Source: JAVBOW01 sp031550615 | GTDB lineage: Bacteria; Bacteroidota; Bacteroidia; Bacteroidales; Rikenellaceae | Reading direction: 5' to 3' | Assembly (NCBI GenBank): GCA_031550615.1 | Contig: JAVBOL010000009.1 | Coordinates: 1 to 64,000, forward strand | Length of the DNA stretch: 64,000 nt | Shown here: piece by piece, positions 42,970 through 50,587 of the stretch | How positions within the stretch are numbered: the first letter of the stretch is position 1 | Layout of the letters: the number at the start of each line of letters is the position of its first letter | The notes under the pieces: model-generated | Told to the model about the DNA's origin: nothing | The model's database searches: none | The model's input: the letters and a program-made list of their open reading frames with translations, nothing else | Translations under genes and position numbers: made by a program

Positions 42970-43731
42970 TTAGGCGCGCCCGGGCTTGCCGAGTATGGGG
43001 TCGATGATGGCGTGCATCATTTTTTTGAGCTTGTCACGTGGGCTTAACGAGCGGTGCATCAGCACCGCCCCACAGAAGAGGTCGGGATTGAAACCCCTGA
43101 TCTGCGCATATTGGCCGGCCATTTCGACCAGTTGCATCCGCGGCAGCGTCCAGCGCATTTCGCGTGCCGAGAGGCGCATATCCATTCGGCGGAACACCAC
43201 GCGGTTGATGTCGATCAGCGCGAAGCTGTAACCCAGGTCCGTGTGGCGGACGAATATGTTACCGTGATTATAGTCGCCGTGCATGATACCCGCCGAGTGC
43301 ATTTTGGCCGTGAATGCCGCCAGGTCGCTCAATATGGCGGAGCGCTGCTCGGGGGTGTACGAGTCGATATCCGCCAACAGGGGCAGGTCGATATGGCGCG
43401 AGATGAAATAGCCGGTGTGGAACACGCCGCACACAGCCACTTCTATATAAGCCACCGCCTCGGCGGTGGCTATTCCCATCCGCTTGAACCTGCCGGCATA
43501 CTCGTACGAGCGGCGGGCCTTGCTCCAGCGCAGACCCGAGTAGACCAGTTGGTTCACCCTTGTGGGACGTTTATAGCATTTGATAACCAGCACCGTACCG
43601 TCGGGAGCCGTGACCTTTTCGATGGTGTTGCGCCCGTGGTAGATCACCTCCCCGCGGGGAAAAGGGCGTGTGGGCAGCGAGGAGATAAAATCGCCCAGGT
43701 GGGCGTATTCGGGATTGACGACGATCTTCAT
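42970..43731 (-). CDS. InaA/WaaP-like kinase
   Basis: A 253-residue protein of the lipopolysaccharide-kinase (InaA/Kdo kinase) group. Visible are the lysine in TVLVIKCYKRP, the catalytic loop AGIMHGDYNHGNIF and the metal site FALIDINRVVFRR. It probably phosphorylates LPS core sugar, as WaaP does. It is the first gene of a pair with the acyltransferase-like gene. Upstream is a 15-bp inverted repeat CGTATAT-A-ATATACG at 43748-43762. Confidence 0.85.
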   Translation of the reverse strand: MKIVVNPEYAHLGDFISSLPTRPFPRGEVIYHGRNTIEKVTAPDGTVLVIKCYKRPTRVNQLVYSGLRWSKARRSYEYAGRFKRMGIATAEAVAYIEVAVCGVFHTGYFISRHIDLPLLADIDSYTPEQRSAILSDLAAFTAKMHSAGIMHGDYNHGNIFVRHTDLGYSFALIDINRVVFRRMDMRLSAREMRWTLPRMQLVEMAGQYAQIRGFNPDLFCGAVLMHRSLSPRDKLKKMMHAIIDPILGKPGRA

Positions 43732-43875
43732 TTGTTAGGGTCGGGGGCGTATATAATATACGAAAGTAGTGATTTTAGATCAATTATATAAAAAACCAGC
43801 GCGATACTTCGCCCGGTGTAGCTCCGAAACCGGAAATTTTATATACTTTTATATCGAACTTAAAAAATAATCTGT
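43732..43875. other. Divergent intergenic region
   Basis: AT-rich, 144 bp, between the kinase-like gene and the GlsB/YeaQ gene. It holds a 15-bp inverted repeat (43748-43762) and a TATACTTTTA near the rightward gene, which is a poor -7 element. Confidence 0.4.
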
Positions 43876-44118
43876 ATGAGTTGGCTTTGGACGATACTTA
43901 TCGGTATGCTGGCGGGTTACGCGGCAGGCGTGCTCATGAAAGGCAAAGGCTTCGGCCTGATAGTGAATCTGATAGTCGGTCTTGTCGGCGGTTGGCTCGG
44001 CGGCTGGCTCTTCGGAATCATAGGCTTGGGCCCGAACAACATCGTCGGCAGTCTTATCGCCGCGGTGGTAGGTGCCGTGTTGCTCCTTTATATCATTTCG
44101 CTCTTTAAGCGGAAATAG
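43876..44118 (+). CDS. GlsB/YeaQ/YmgE family membrane protein
   Basis: An 80-residue protein with three hydrophobic segments, rich in glycine: WLWTILIGMLAGYAAGVLM, a middle glycine stretch (IVGLVGGWLGGWLFGIIG) and IAAVVGAVLLLYIISLF. This family is described as a general-stress membrane protein. A monocistronic gene with a strong terminator. Confidence 0.92.
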   Translation: MSWLWTILIGMLAGYAAGVLMKGKGFGLIVNLIVGLVGGWLGGWLFGIIGLGPNNIVGSLIAAVVGAVLLLYIISLFKRK

Positions 44119-44127
44119 AAAGGATGT

Positions 44128-44166
44128 GCAGCAAGAAAGGGGGCCATTGGCCCCCTTTCTTGCTGC
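44128..44166. terminator. Bidirectional terminator
   Basis: Eighteen-pair perfect stem (44128-44145 with 44149-44166), three-base loop, between convergent genes; its right arm touches the stop of the leftward gene. Confidence 0.9.
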
Positions 44167-44474
44167 TAAGCCTCGCCCATGTTGAGGTTAAGGGTCGGGC
44201 GGTCGCTGTCGTCGTCCATCCGGCTGACGGGGATATCTATCCTGCCGACGTTGCTCTCATAGCGGGTGATATTGTCCTGCAGGGTCATCAACAGGCGCTT
44301 GGCGTGCTCTGGGGTGAGTATGATGCGGCTTTTGACCTTCGCCTTGGGGACGCCGGGCATCAGGGCGGCGAAGTCCAGGACAAATTCGGATGTCGAGTGC
44401 GATATGACTACAAGGTTCGAATATTCGCCCTGGGCGATCTGCTCGGGCAGTTCTACGTTCATCTCCTTTTCCAT
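44166..44474 (-). CDS. DUF3467 family protein
   Basis: A 102-residue protein of DUF3467: VELPEQIAQGEYSNLVVISH, FVLDFAALMPGVPKAKVKSRIIL and TPEHAKRLLMTLQDNITRYE are typical of Bacteroidetes members. The family resembles a sporulation/regulatory fold in structure databases, but function is unknown. ATG at 44474 is taken, as a longer in-frame ATG at 44498 would lie inside the -7 element. Confidence 0.9.
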   Translation of the reverse strand: MEKEMNVELPEQIAQGEYSNLVVISHSTSEFVLDFAALMPGVPKAKVKSRIILTPEHAKRLLMTLQDNITRYESNVGRIDIPVSRMDDDSDRPTLNLNMGEA

Positions 44475-44495
44475 GAAAATCTGTTTTGTAACGAA

Positions 44496-44503
44496 CAAAA
44501 GTA
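44496..44503 (-). promoter_or_regulatory. -7 element of the DUF3467 gene
   Basis: Leftward TACTTTTG at 44503-44496, 21 bases from the start at 44474. Confidence 0.6.
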
Positions 44504-44578
44504 CCCATTTGCCGCGTCTGACGCTTAGGAAAGGCCATGAAGTTATCGGCTTTTTATTAACAATCGGTTAAATATTCG

Positions 44579-44586
44579 TATCTTTG
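44579..44586 (+). promoter_or_regulatory. -7 element of the ctpA-yidD operon
   Basis: TATCTTTG at 44579-44586, 26 bases from the first gene of the seven-gene operon. Confidence 0.65.
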
Positions 44587-44612
44587 CCGCTGTTTATTTA
44601 AAGCAAAGATAT

Positions 44613-45059
44613 ATGTCGCGCTACCTGTTGCGTTCCGCCAAATACCTGGTACAATTAGTGTTGTTGCTTACGGTGCTGTTCACGGTCATGCTGCTGACCG
44701 GCACGGCTGCGGGTGATTCGCCCGCGGAGATGCTTTTTTCCACTAAGGGAGCGCTGATGGCAGCCCTGCTGCTGGCCGTGGCCGCGGCCTATCCCTCCTA
44801 CGGCTTCACCTCGCGAAGGGTGGCCGCAGATTTCACCGCCGACCGCGAGAAGATCGTCCGGGCGATGGATATGGGCGGCTACGTACCCGGAGAAACGAAG
44901 GACGGGGTGATGGCCTTCCACACGCGCAACGCGCTTAAAAGGCTGTGGCGGATGGGCGAGGATACGCTGACCGTAACCCCGGTGGATGGGGGAGTAATGA
45001 TAACCGGACTTCGTAAAGAGGTCATAAATGCGTACTATCGCCTGGGGGCAACGATATGA
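44613..45059 (+). CDS. Small membrane protein, conserved in Bacteroidetes
   Basis: A 148-residue protein with two N-terminal helices (LVQLVLLLTVLFTVMLLTG and ALMAALLLAVAAAYPSYGF) and a soluble C-terminal half (REKIVRAMDMGGYVPG, FHTRNALKRLWRMGEDTL). I recognise it as a conserved hypothetical of the phylum. It is the first gene of the operon and overlaps ctpA by ATGA, suggesting linked expression. Function unknown. Confidence 0.8.
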   Translation: MSRYLLRSAKYLVQLVLLLTVLFTVMLLTGTAAGDSPAEMLFSTKGALMAALLLAVAAAYPSYGFTSRRVAADFTADREKIVRAMDMGGYVPGETKDGVMAFHTRNALKRLWRMGEDTLTVTPVDGGVMITGLRKEVINAYYRLGATI

Positions 45060-46720
45060 TTTTCAAGAGGAGAGTGAAGATATTGGTCGCCGTTGCGGCA
45101 TTGGTCGCAACGGCTGCCGTGCTTATTTCCGCCGGGAAGGGCGATTTCCGCCTGGGGCGCAGCATGGAGATCATGGCCAACATGATGCGTGAGGTCAACC
45201 TGCTGTACGTAGACCCGGTGGCCGCAGACAAACTGCTCACGGACGCAGCCCGGGGACTGGTGTCGAACCTCGACCCATATACCGAATACATGTCCGAAGA
45301 GGATGTGGCCGACTTCGAGGTGATCACGACGGGTAAATATGCCGGCGTGGGTTCGCTGATACGCAAAAAAGGCGACTGGGTGGCATTCTCGGAGCCGTAT
45401 AAGGGTTTCCCGGCAGACAAGGCGGGGCTGGTGGCCGGCGATAAGATCGTCGAGATCGCCGGCAAGGACGCCAAAGGAATGACCACTCAAAAGGTGAGTT
45501 CGCTGCTGCGTGGCGATCCCGGCACGAGCGTCAAAATAAAGGTCGAGAAACTCTACTCGGGCGACACGGTGGCGCTCACGCTGCGCCGCGAACGCATCGT
45601 CATTTCGGGCATCCCTTATTACGGCATGGTGTCGGAGAGGGTGGGTTACATCCGCCACGACGATTTCTCGGAAGATTGCGCCAACGACCTGCGCAAGGCA
45701 TTCGTGGCGTTGCGTAAGGACGGGCGGATGAAAGGCCTTATCATAGACCTGCGCGGCAACGGCGGGGGCATTTTGCAACAGGCGGTCAAGATACTCTCGC
45801 TGTTCACCCCCAAAGGCACCGAAGTGGTGTCGATGCGCGGCAAGGTGAAGCAACTCGACCAGACCTTCTACACCGAGGGCGAACCCCTCGACGCGCAAAT
45901 TCCGATCGTGGTGCTGGTCAACGGAGGCTCGGCTTCAGCCTCAGAGATCGTCGCGGGGTCGTTGCAGGACCTCGACCGCGCGGTGCTTATGGGGCAGCGC
46001 ACCTTCGGCAAGGGACTGGTGCAATCCACCCGTCCTTTGGGATACAACTCATTCCTGAAGATCACCACGGCAAAATACTATATCCCAAGCGGACGCTGCA
46101 TACAGGCCATCGACTACACCAACCGCCGCGAAGACGGCAGCGCGGGATATATCCCCGACTCGCTGCGCAAAGAGTTCGCCACGGCAGGGGGACGGGTGGT
46201 CTATGACGGCGGGGGGATAATGCCCGATGTGGCGACCACAGCGGAATATACCAGCCGATTCGTGATGACTCTCTACGCGATGGGCTACATCGACGATTTC
46301 GTGGACGGTTTTATGCGCGCCAACCCCGACCTGGAGGTGTCCTTGGATGGTTTTAAACTCCCCGCGACGTGTTACGCGGCATTCGGCGCGTTCATGAAGG
46401 ACAAGCACCTGGACTTCGAATCGGAGAGCCACGCCGCGCTCCGCCAGCTGCGCGAAAGCGCCGAAAGGGATAAGTACAGCGAAAAACTGGCGCCCGCCCT
46501 GGCGGCGCTCCAGGCGGCGATGCCCGACGAGCTGGAAGAAAACCTCTCGCTGTACCGCGACGACCTCTCGGAGTTGATAGAGGACAACATCGTCCTGCGC
46601 CGCCACTACTCGCACGGGGTGATAGCCCATTCGCTGCACCGCGATCGTGAAGTGAAGGCCGCCGTGGAACTGCTCGGGGACCAACCCCGGTATAAAGCCC
46701 TGCTCACGGCGAAACGGTAA
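45056..46720 (+). CDS. S41-family C-terminal processing peptidase
   Basis: A 554-residue periplasmic processing protease of the CtpA type. An N-terminal signal anchor (ILVAVAALVATAAVLIS) is followed by a PDZ domain (about residues 90-170, GVGSLIRKKGDWVAFSE). The S41 core has LIIDLRGNGGG, the nucleophile serine in NGGSASASEIVAGSL and the general-base lysine in QRTFGKGLVQST. The C-terminal 200 residues are a helical extension. The first of two S41 enzymes in the window; the other is a lipoprotein at 25.5-27.2 kb. Confidence 0.93.
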   Translation: MIFKRRVKILVAVAALVATAAVLISAGKGDFRLGRSMEIMANMMREVNLLYVDPVAADKLLTDAARGLVSNLDPYTEYMSEEDVADFEVITTGKYAGVGSLIRKKGDWVAFSEPYKGFPADKAGLVAGDKIVEIAGKDAKGMTTQKVSSLLRGDPGTSVKIKVEKLYSGDTVALTLRRERIVISGIPYYGMVSERVGYIRHDDFSEDCANDLRKAFVALRKDGRMKGLIIDLRGNGGGILQQAVKILSLFTPKGTEVVSMRGKVKQLDQTFYTEGEPLDAQIPIVVLVNGGSASASEIVAGSLQDLDRAVLMGQRTFGKGLVQSTRPLGYNSFLKITTAKYYIPSGRCIQAIDYTNRREDGSAGYIPDSLRKEFATAGGRVVYDGGGIMPDVATTAEYTSRFVMTLYAMGYIDDFVDGFMRANPDLEVSLDGFKLPATCYAAFGAFMKDKHLDFESESHAALRQLRESAERDKYSEKLAPALAALQAAMPDELEENLSLYRDDLSELIEDNIVLRRHYSHGVIAHSLHRDREVKAAVELLGDQPRYKALLTAKR

Positions 46721-46723
46721 GAG

Positions 46724-47890
46724 ATGAAACGGCTCCTGGGCATAACGCGCAACTTCACATTCCGCAGCCGGGTGTTCATCATCGCCGTGGGGCTTGTGAT
46801 AGGCGTGGTTTCGCTGCTGTTCGCCAACCGCATGGTGCACATGCTGCGCATCAAAGAGAAAAATGAGGTGTCGGTGTGGACGTACGCCATGGGGCGCCTG
46901 GGTGAGATCGGCAACCTCGACCAATTGGTGGGGCGCATCAAGACCAACAACAACTCGATACCATTTATACTAACCGACGCCAACCTGAGGGTCCAATACT
47001 CGCACCTGATCCCCGAGCGGATAATAAACCACCCGGACATGCTGCGCGAGAAGATAGAAAAACTCTCGGAGCAGAACACGCCCCTGGAGATACTGTGCTG
47101 GGACGGGCAGGTCTACTACCTGTTCTACGGCAACTCGCAGCTGCTGACCCTGATGATGTATTTCCCGGTGGCGCAGCTGCTGGTGATCGCCTTTTTCGTG
47201 GCCTTCGGTTTTATCACCTTCCGCACCACGAAGCACGACGAGCAGAACCGCGTGTGGATCGGCCTGGCCAAAGAGACCGCGCACCAATTGGGCACGCCCA
47301 CATCGTCGCTGCTGGGCTGGGTAGAGTACCTGCGCACGCAGCCCATAGACCAGTCGGCGGTCGAGGAGATGGGAAAAGACCTGCAACGGCTCATGAAGGT
47401 CGCCGACCGTTTCTCGAAGATCGGCTCGGAAACCTCCCTCGCCCCGGCCAACGTGAACGAAGTGGTGGGCGAAAGCGTGCTCTACTTCCGCACGCGCATC
47501 CCGCGCAACGTGACCCTCTCGTACAACGGGCTGGCCATCGCCCCCCTTCGGGCGCAGATCAACGAGGCGCTGTTCGAGTGGGTGGTCGAGAACCTGCTCA
47601 AGAACGCCCTGGACGCATTGCAGGGGCGCGGGGCGGTGGATGTACGCATTTCGGACAACGACGACAATATCTTCATAGATGTCTCCGATACGGGAAAAGG
47701 CATCTCCAAATCTAACATAAAACGCGTTTTCGACCCCGGCTACACCACCAAGACGCGCGGTTGGGGGTTGGGGCTGTCGCTCTCGCGCCGCATAATAGAA
47801 GAGTACCACAAAGGCCGGATAGGGGTGCTCGAAAGCGAACCGGGCAAGGGGACCACCATGCGCATAACCCTCAACAAATATTATGATTGA
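46724..47890 (+). CDS. Sensor histidine kinase
   Basis: A 388-residue membrane kinase. Two membrane helices (VFIIAVGLVIGVVSLLFAN and LLVIAFFVAFGFITFRTT) flank a sensor domain of about 110 residues. The dimerisation/H-box is AKETAHQLGTPTSSLLGW with its phospho-accepting histidine. ATPase boxes are ENLLKNALDAL, VSDTGKGI and WGLGLSLSRRIIEEY. No response regulator is nearby, so it is an orphan. Its stop overlaps the DUF4271 start by eight bases. Confidence 0.92.
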   Translation: MKRLLGITRNFTFRSRVFIIAVGLVIGVVSLLFANRMVHMLRIKEKNEVSVWTYAMGRLGEIGNLDQLVGRIKTNNNSIPFILTDANLRVQYSHLIPERIINHPDMLREKIEKLSEQNTPLEILCWDGQVYYLFYGNSQLLTLMMYFPVAQLLVIAFFVAFGFITFRTTKHDEQNRVWIGLAKETAHQLGTPTSSLLGWVEYLRTQPIDQSAVEEMGKDLQRLMKVADRFSKIGSETSLAPANVNEVVGESVLYFRTRIPRNVTLSYNGLAIAPLRAQINEALFEWVVENLLKNALDALQGRGAVDVRISDNDDNIFIDVSDTGKGISKSNIKRVFDPGYTTKTRGWGLGLSLSRRIIEEYHKGRIGVLESEPGKGTTMRITLNKYYD

Positions 47891-48902
47891 CCGCATGGCG
47901 ACCGACATGCCGGATTGTTTCAGCCCCCACGCGGAGTTTTTCCCGCAGGTTATCTTCGAACGGGCGCTGCACCCGGTTAAAACCGCGGTGCACGGCGCGC
48001 CGGGGGTGACGGGCGCGCCGGGGGTGACGGGGGTGACGGGGGTGACGGGGGTGACGGGGGTGACGGGGGTGACGGGGGTGACGGGGTGCGACTCGCTCCC
48101 CTCCGGCGGCCCGGTCGCGATACTGCCCGACACGCTGCCCCCGCCCCTGCCGGTGGTGACGCCAGGGGACGTATTCGGCCCGGTGTCCGAGCTGTGCACT
48201 TCGACGGCGCCGCCGCAGATCGCGCCGCGCGACCCTTTCAGCGGCGCTGCGCTCTACCAGCTCTCGGTGCTGGGCATGGGCATCGCCTATTGCTGCCTGT
48301 TGTACTACTTCCGGGGCGCGGTGGTGGCGCTGGGCAGGATGTTGCGCGGTAAACTCTACACGACCATGCTCCTGGAACAGGCCAACCACACCTTCATGCT
48401 CTTTATGAACTTTACCACGGTCCTGGGGCTGGTCACGGGGGGCGTCTCCATCGCGCGGCTTATCAGCCTGGTGCTACCCGCGGACCAGGCGCAGACGCTG
48501 CCCTGGTGGATCGGCGCGACAGCCGTGCCGATGATCGTGGGGCTGCTGGCGCTGATAATGCTTTACCGCTACGTCGCCCTGCGCGCGGTGGGATGGCTCA
48601 CGCTGTGCGGCGATCTGACCGGACGGCTGTGGGCGCTGCGCAGGATGGCCGCCGCGCTCTGCACGCTGGTGATAATCCCGCCCCTGGTGTTGCTGCCCCT
48701 GGGCGAGGGGACCATGTTCTACGTTATGGCTGCGCTGGTCGGATTGCTGTGGCTGGCCAAAGGCGTGTTCATACAGCACAAGGTGTACGTTTTGTTTATT
48801 AGTGAAGATATTTCAATTTTGCATTGGTTTTTGTACCTTTGCACCGTCGAAATTTTCCCATTGAGCCTACCCCTGGCCGTCCTTTGGCGAACTTTCGGTT
48901 AA
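47883..48902 (+). CDS. DUF4271 membrane protein with an N-terminal (GVT)n repeat
   Basis: A 339-residue membrane protein. Residues about 40-70 are collagen-like triplets: two GAP-GVT units and then seven successive GVT units. The rest has a proline-rich stretch and about seven membrane helices (for example LYQLSVLGMGIAYCCLLYYF, LVTGGVSIARLISLVLPA and GATAVPMIVGLLALIMLY) characteristic of DUF4271. Function is unknown. The start ATG at 47883 overlaps the kinase stop. The hemD -7 element lies inside the end of this gene. Confidence 0.8.
   Translation: MIDRMATDMPDCFSPHAEFFPQVIFERALHPVKTAVHGAPGVTGAPGVTGVTGVTGVTGVTGVTGVTGCDSLPSGGPVAILPDTLPPPLPVVTPGDVFGPVSELCTSTAPPQIAPRDPFSGAALYQLSVLGMGIAYCCLLYYFRGAVVALGRMLRGKLYTTMLLEQANHTFMLFMNFTTVLGLVTGGVSIARLISLVLPADQAQTLPWWIGATAVPMIVGLLALIMLYRYVALRAVGWLTLCGDLTGRLWALRRMAAALCTLVIIPPLVLLPLGEGTMFYVMAALVGLLWLAKGVFIQHKVYVLFISEDISILHWFLYLCTVEIFPLSLPLAVLWRTFG
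48000..48090 (+). repeat. 9-bp tandem repeat (gggggtgac)n
   Basis: Eight GGGGGTGAC copies, seven of them in an uninterrupted run at about 48019-48084. Translation is G-V-T triplets, so changes in copy number keep the reading frame. Confidence 0.95.
48834..48841 (+). promoter_or_regulatory. -7 element before hemD
   Basis: TACCTTTG at 48834-48841 within the end of the DUF4271 gene, 77 bases before the hemD start. Possibly an internal promoter for hemD-rnpA-yidD. Confidence 0.5.
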
Positions 48903-48918
48903 ATTAAAAGCTAAAGTT

Positions 48919-49935
48919 TTGAAGGTTAAAAACTTGCTGGTGTCGCAACCTGCCCCGGCCGTGATAGAGAAGTCGCCCTTCTGGGAGCTTATGCAAAAGC
49001 ACGGCCTGAAGGTGGAATTCTACCCTTTCATCAAAGTGGAGGGCGTTTCACTACGCGAATTCCGCAGCCAACGCATCGAAGTGCTCGACCATTCTGTGGT
49101 CGTATTCACTTCGCGCACCACCATCGACCACTTCTTCCGCATCTGCGAGGAGGCGCGCATCACGATCCCCGAGTCGATGAAATACCTCTGCCAGACAGAG
49201 GCCGTTGCGCTCTATCTGCAAAAGTACATAGTCTACCGCAAACGCAAGATATTCTTTGCCGACGGATCGTTCCAGAGCCTTATGGAGTTGATACTCAAAC
49301 ACCGCGACGAACGTGTGCTGCTCACCCTCTCGGAGCCTTACAACGCCGACCTCTCGTCTGCGATGGAGAAGCTCAAGATACGTTTCAACCGCGTGGTGCT
49401 CTCGCGCACCGTGCCCCGCGACCTGTCGGGGATCGACCCTTCGGCCTACGATCTGATGGTCTTCTACACCCCTGCCGAGATCGCCGCCCTGACCGGGGCC
49501 TTCCCACTGGATAAGTTGCCCATGATCGCCACCTTCGGCAACGGCACCGCACAGGCCGCCGTGGACGCCGGGATCACGCTGCGCGCCATGGCACCCACCC
49601 CGCAGGTCCCTTCGATGGCCAGGGCGCTCGAACTTTTCATCGCCAGGGTCAACGCCGGCGAACAGGTCGCCCCCGTGGAATTCGCACGCACCAGCAAGGT
49701 CGAGGATTTCGTCAAGGCGCAGGAAGCCAAGCCTTCGCGCAAGAGCCGCGCCAAGCGTCCCGACGACCAGGAGGGCAAGCCCGCTCCGGCCAAGCCCGCT
49801 CCGGTCAAACCCGCTCCCGCCAAGGCCACTCCGACTAAACCCGTTCCGGCAGCCAAACCCGCCCCCGCCAAGGCCACGTCCGCGGCCAAAAGTGCGTCCG
49901 CCAAACCTGCCGCGGCTAAGGCTGCCTCCAAGTAA
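48919..49935 (+). CDS. hemD: Uroporphyrinogen-III synthase with Lys/Ala/Pro-rich tail
   Basis: A 338-residue protein whose first 255 residues match the Bacteroidetes HemD fold: LLVSQPAPAVIEKSPFW, VVVFTSRTTIDHFFRIC, LCQTEAVALYLQKYIVYRKRK and ATFGNGTAQAAVDAGI. The enzyme makes the tetrapyrrole ring in heme, siroheme or cobalamin routes. The last 80 residues are a repetitive PAPAKPAP/AKAT tail. The start is TTG at 48919; no in-frame ATG exists nearby. Seven bases precede rnpA. No other heme gene is nearby. Confidence 0.85.
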   Translation: MKVKNLLVSQPAPAVIEKSPFWELMQKHGLKVEFYPFIKVEGVSLREFRSQRIEVLDHSVVVFTSRTTIDHFFRICEEARITIPESMKYLCQTEAVALYLQKYIVYRKRKIFFADGSFQSLMELILKHRDERVLLTLSEPYNADLSSAMEKLKIRFNRVVLSRTVPRDLSGIDPSAYDLMVFYTPAEIAALTGAFPLDKLPMIATFGNGTAQAAVDAGITLRAMAPTPQVPSMARALELFIARVNAGEQVAPVEFARTSKVEDFVKAQEAKPSRKSRAKRPDDQEGKPAPAKPAPVKPAPAKATPTKPVPAAKPAPAKATSAAKSASAKPAAAKAASK

Positions 49936-49942
49936 CCCCGTT

Positions 49943-50311
49943 ATGGAACCCGCAGCAGCCCGCAGCACACTCCCGCGCGCGGAACGTCTGCGCGGGAAAC
50001 GTGCCATAGACGCCCTTTTCGCAGGTGGGCGCAGCGGATTCGTACACCCTTTTCGTTTCGTGTGGAGCGCCACGGGAGAGAGCGTCCCTAACGCCGTGCT
50101 TGTCGTCGCGCCCAAGCGCAACCACAAGCACGCCTCAGACCGTAATTTATTGAAACGGCGCGCCCGCGAGGCTTACCGGCTCAACAAGGGATTGGCCGCA
50201 CCCGCGGGGCTTCATATCGCGTTGATATACAGTTCAAAGAAGATCGAGGATTATAAAACGATCGAAAATGCAGTCAGGGGAATCCTCTCGAAGATCGCAG
50301 CCGAAATTTAG
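49943..50311 (+). CDS. rnpA: Ribonuclease P protein component
   Basis: A 122-residue basic protein that binds the RNase P RNA for tRNA 5'-end maturation. The RNR motif is NLLKRRAREAYRLN, and the protein opens with LPRAERLRGKRAIDALF. The ATG at 49943 is used; a longer frame runs into hemD. It overlaps yidD by 44 bases, as in many genomes, but rpmH is not adjacent, and hemD takes its place. Confidence 0.93.
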   Translation: MEPAAARSTLPRAERLRGKRAIDALFAGGRSGFVHPFRFVWSATGESVPNAVLVVAPKRNHKHASDRNLLKRRAREAYRLNKGLAAPAGLHIALIYSSKKIEDYKTIENAVRGILSKIAAEI

Positions 50312-50540
50312 GCGTGCCGCCAGGGCCGCGGCAATATTCCCTCTGGTCGCGCTGGTGCGCTTCTACCAGTTGGCCATATCGCCTTACACCCCTGCGGCAT
50401 GCAGGTTTACACCCACCTGCTCACAGTATGCGCTTGAGGCGCTGCGCAAGCACGGGGTGTTTAAAGGGTCGTGGCTTACCATAGTCCGGCTGTCCAAATG
50501 CCACCCCTGGGGCGGGCATGGGCATGACCCAGTGCCATAA
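50268..50540 (+). CDS. yidD: YidD membrane-insertion efficiency factor
   Basis: A 90-residue protein with the family core LVALVRFYQLAISPYTPAACRFTPTCSQYALEAL and WGGHGHDPVP. It helps YidC insert proteins into the inner membrane. The start ATG at 50268 lies inside rnpA. Last gene of the seven-gene operon. The hairpin at 50559-50584 ends it. Confidence 0.93.
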   Translation: MQSGESSRRSQPKFRRAARAAAIFPLVALVRFYQLAISPYTPAACRFTPTCSQYALEALRKHGVFKGSWLTIVRLSKCHPWGGHGHDPVP

Positions 50541-50558
50541 AAAGGGTAATGATGCCAA

Positions 50559-50584
50559 AAAAGGGAGCCAGCCGACTCCCTTTT
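50559..50584. terminator. Terminator after yidD
   Basis: Nine-pair stem AAAAGGGAG/CTCCCTTTT (50559-50567 with 50576-50584), eight-base loop; sits between convergent yidD and asd. Confidence 0.8.
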
Positions 50585-50587
50585 CGT

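Noticed and set aside
48000..48090. Short regular repeats as a possible CRISPR array
   Set aside because: Nine-base tandem units without spacers inside a coding frame; no cas genes are present.
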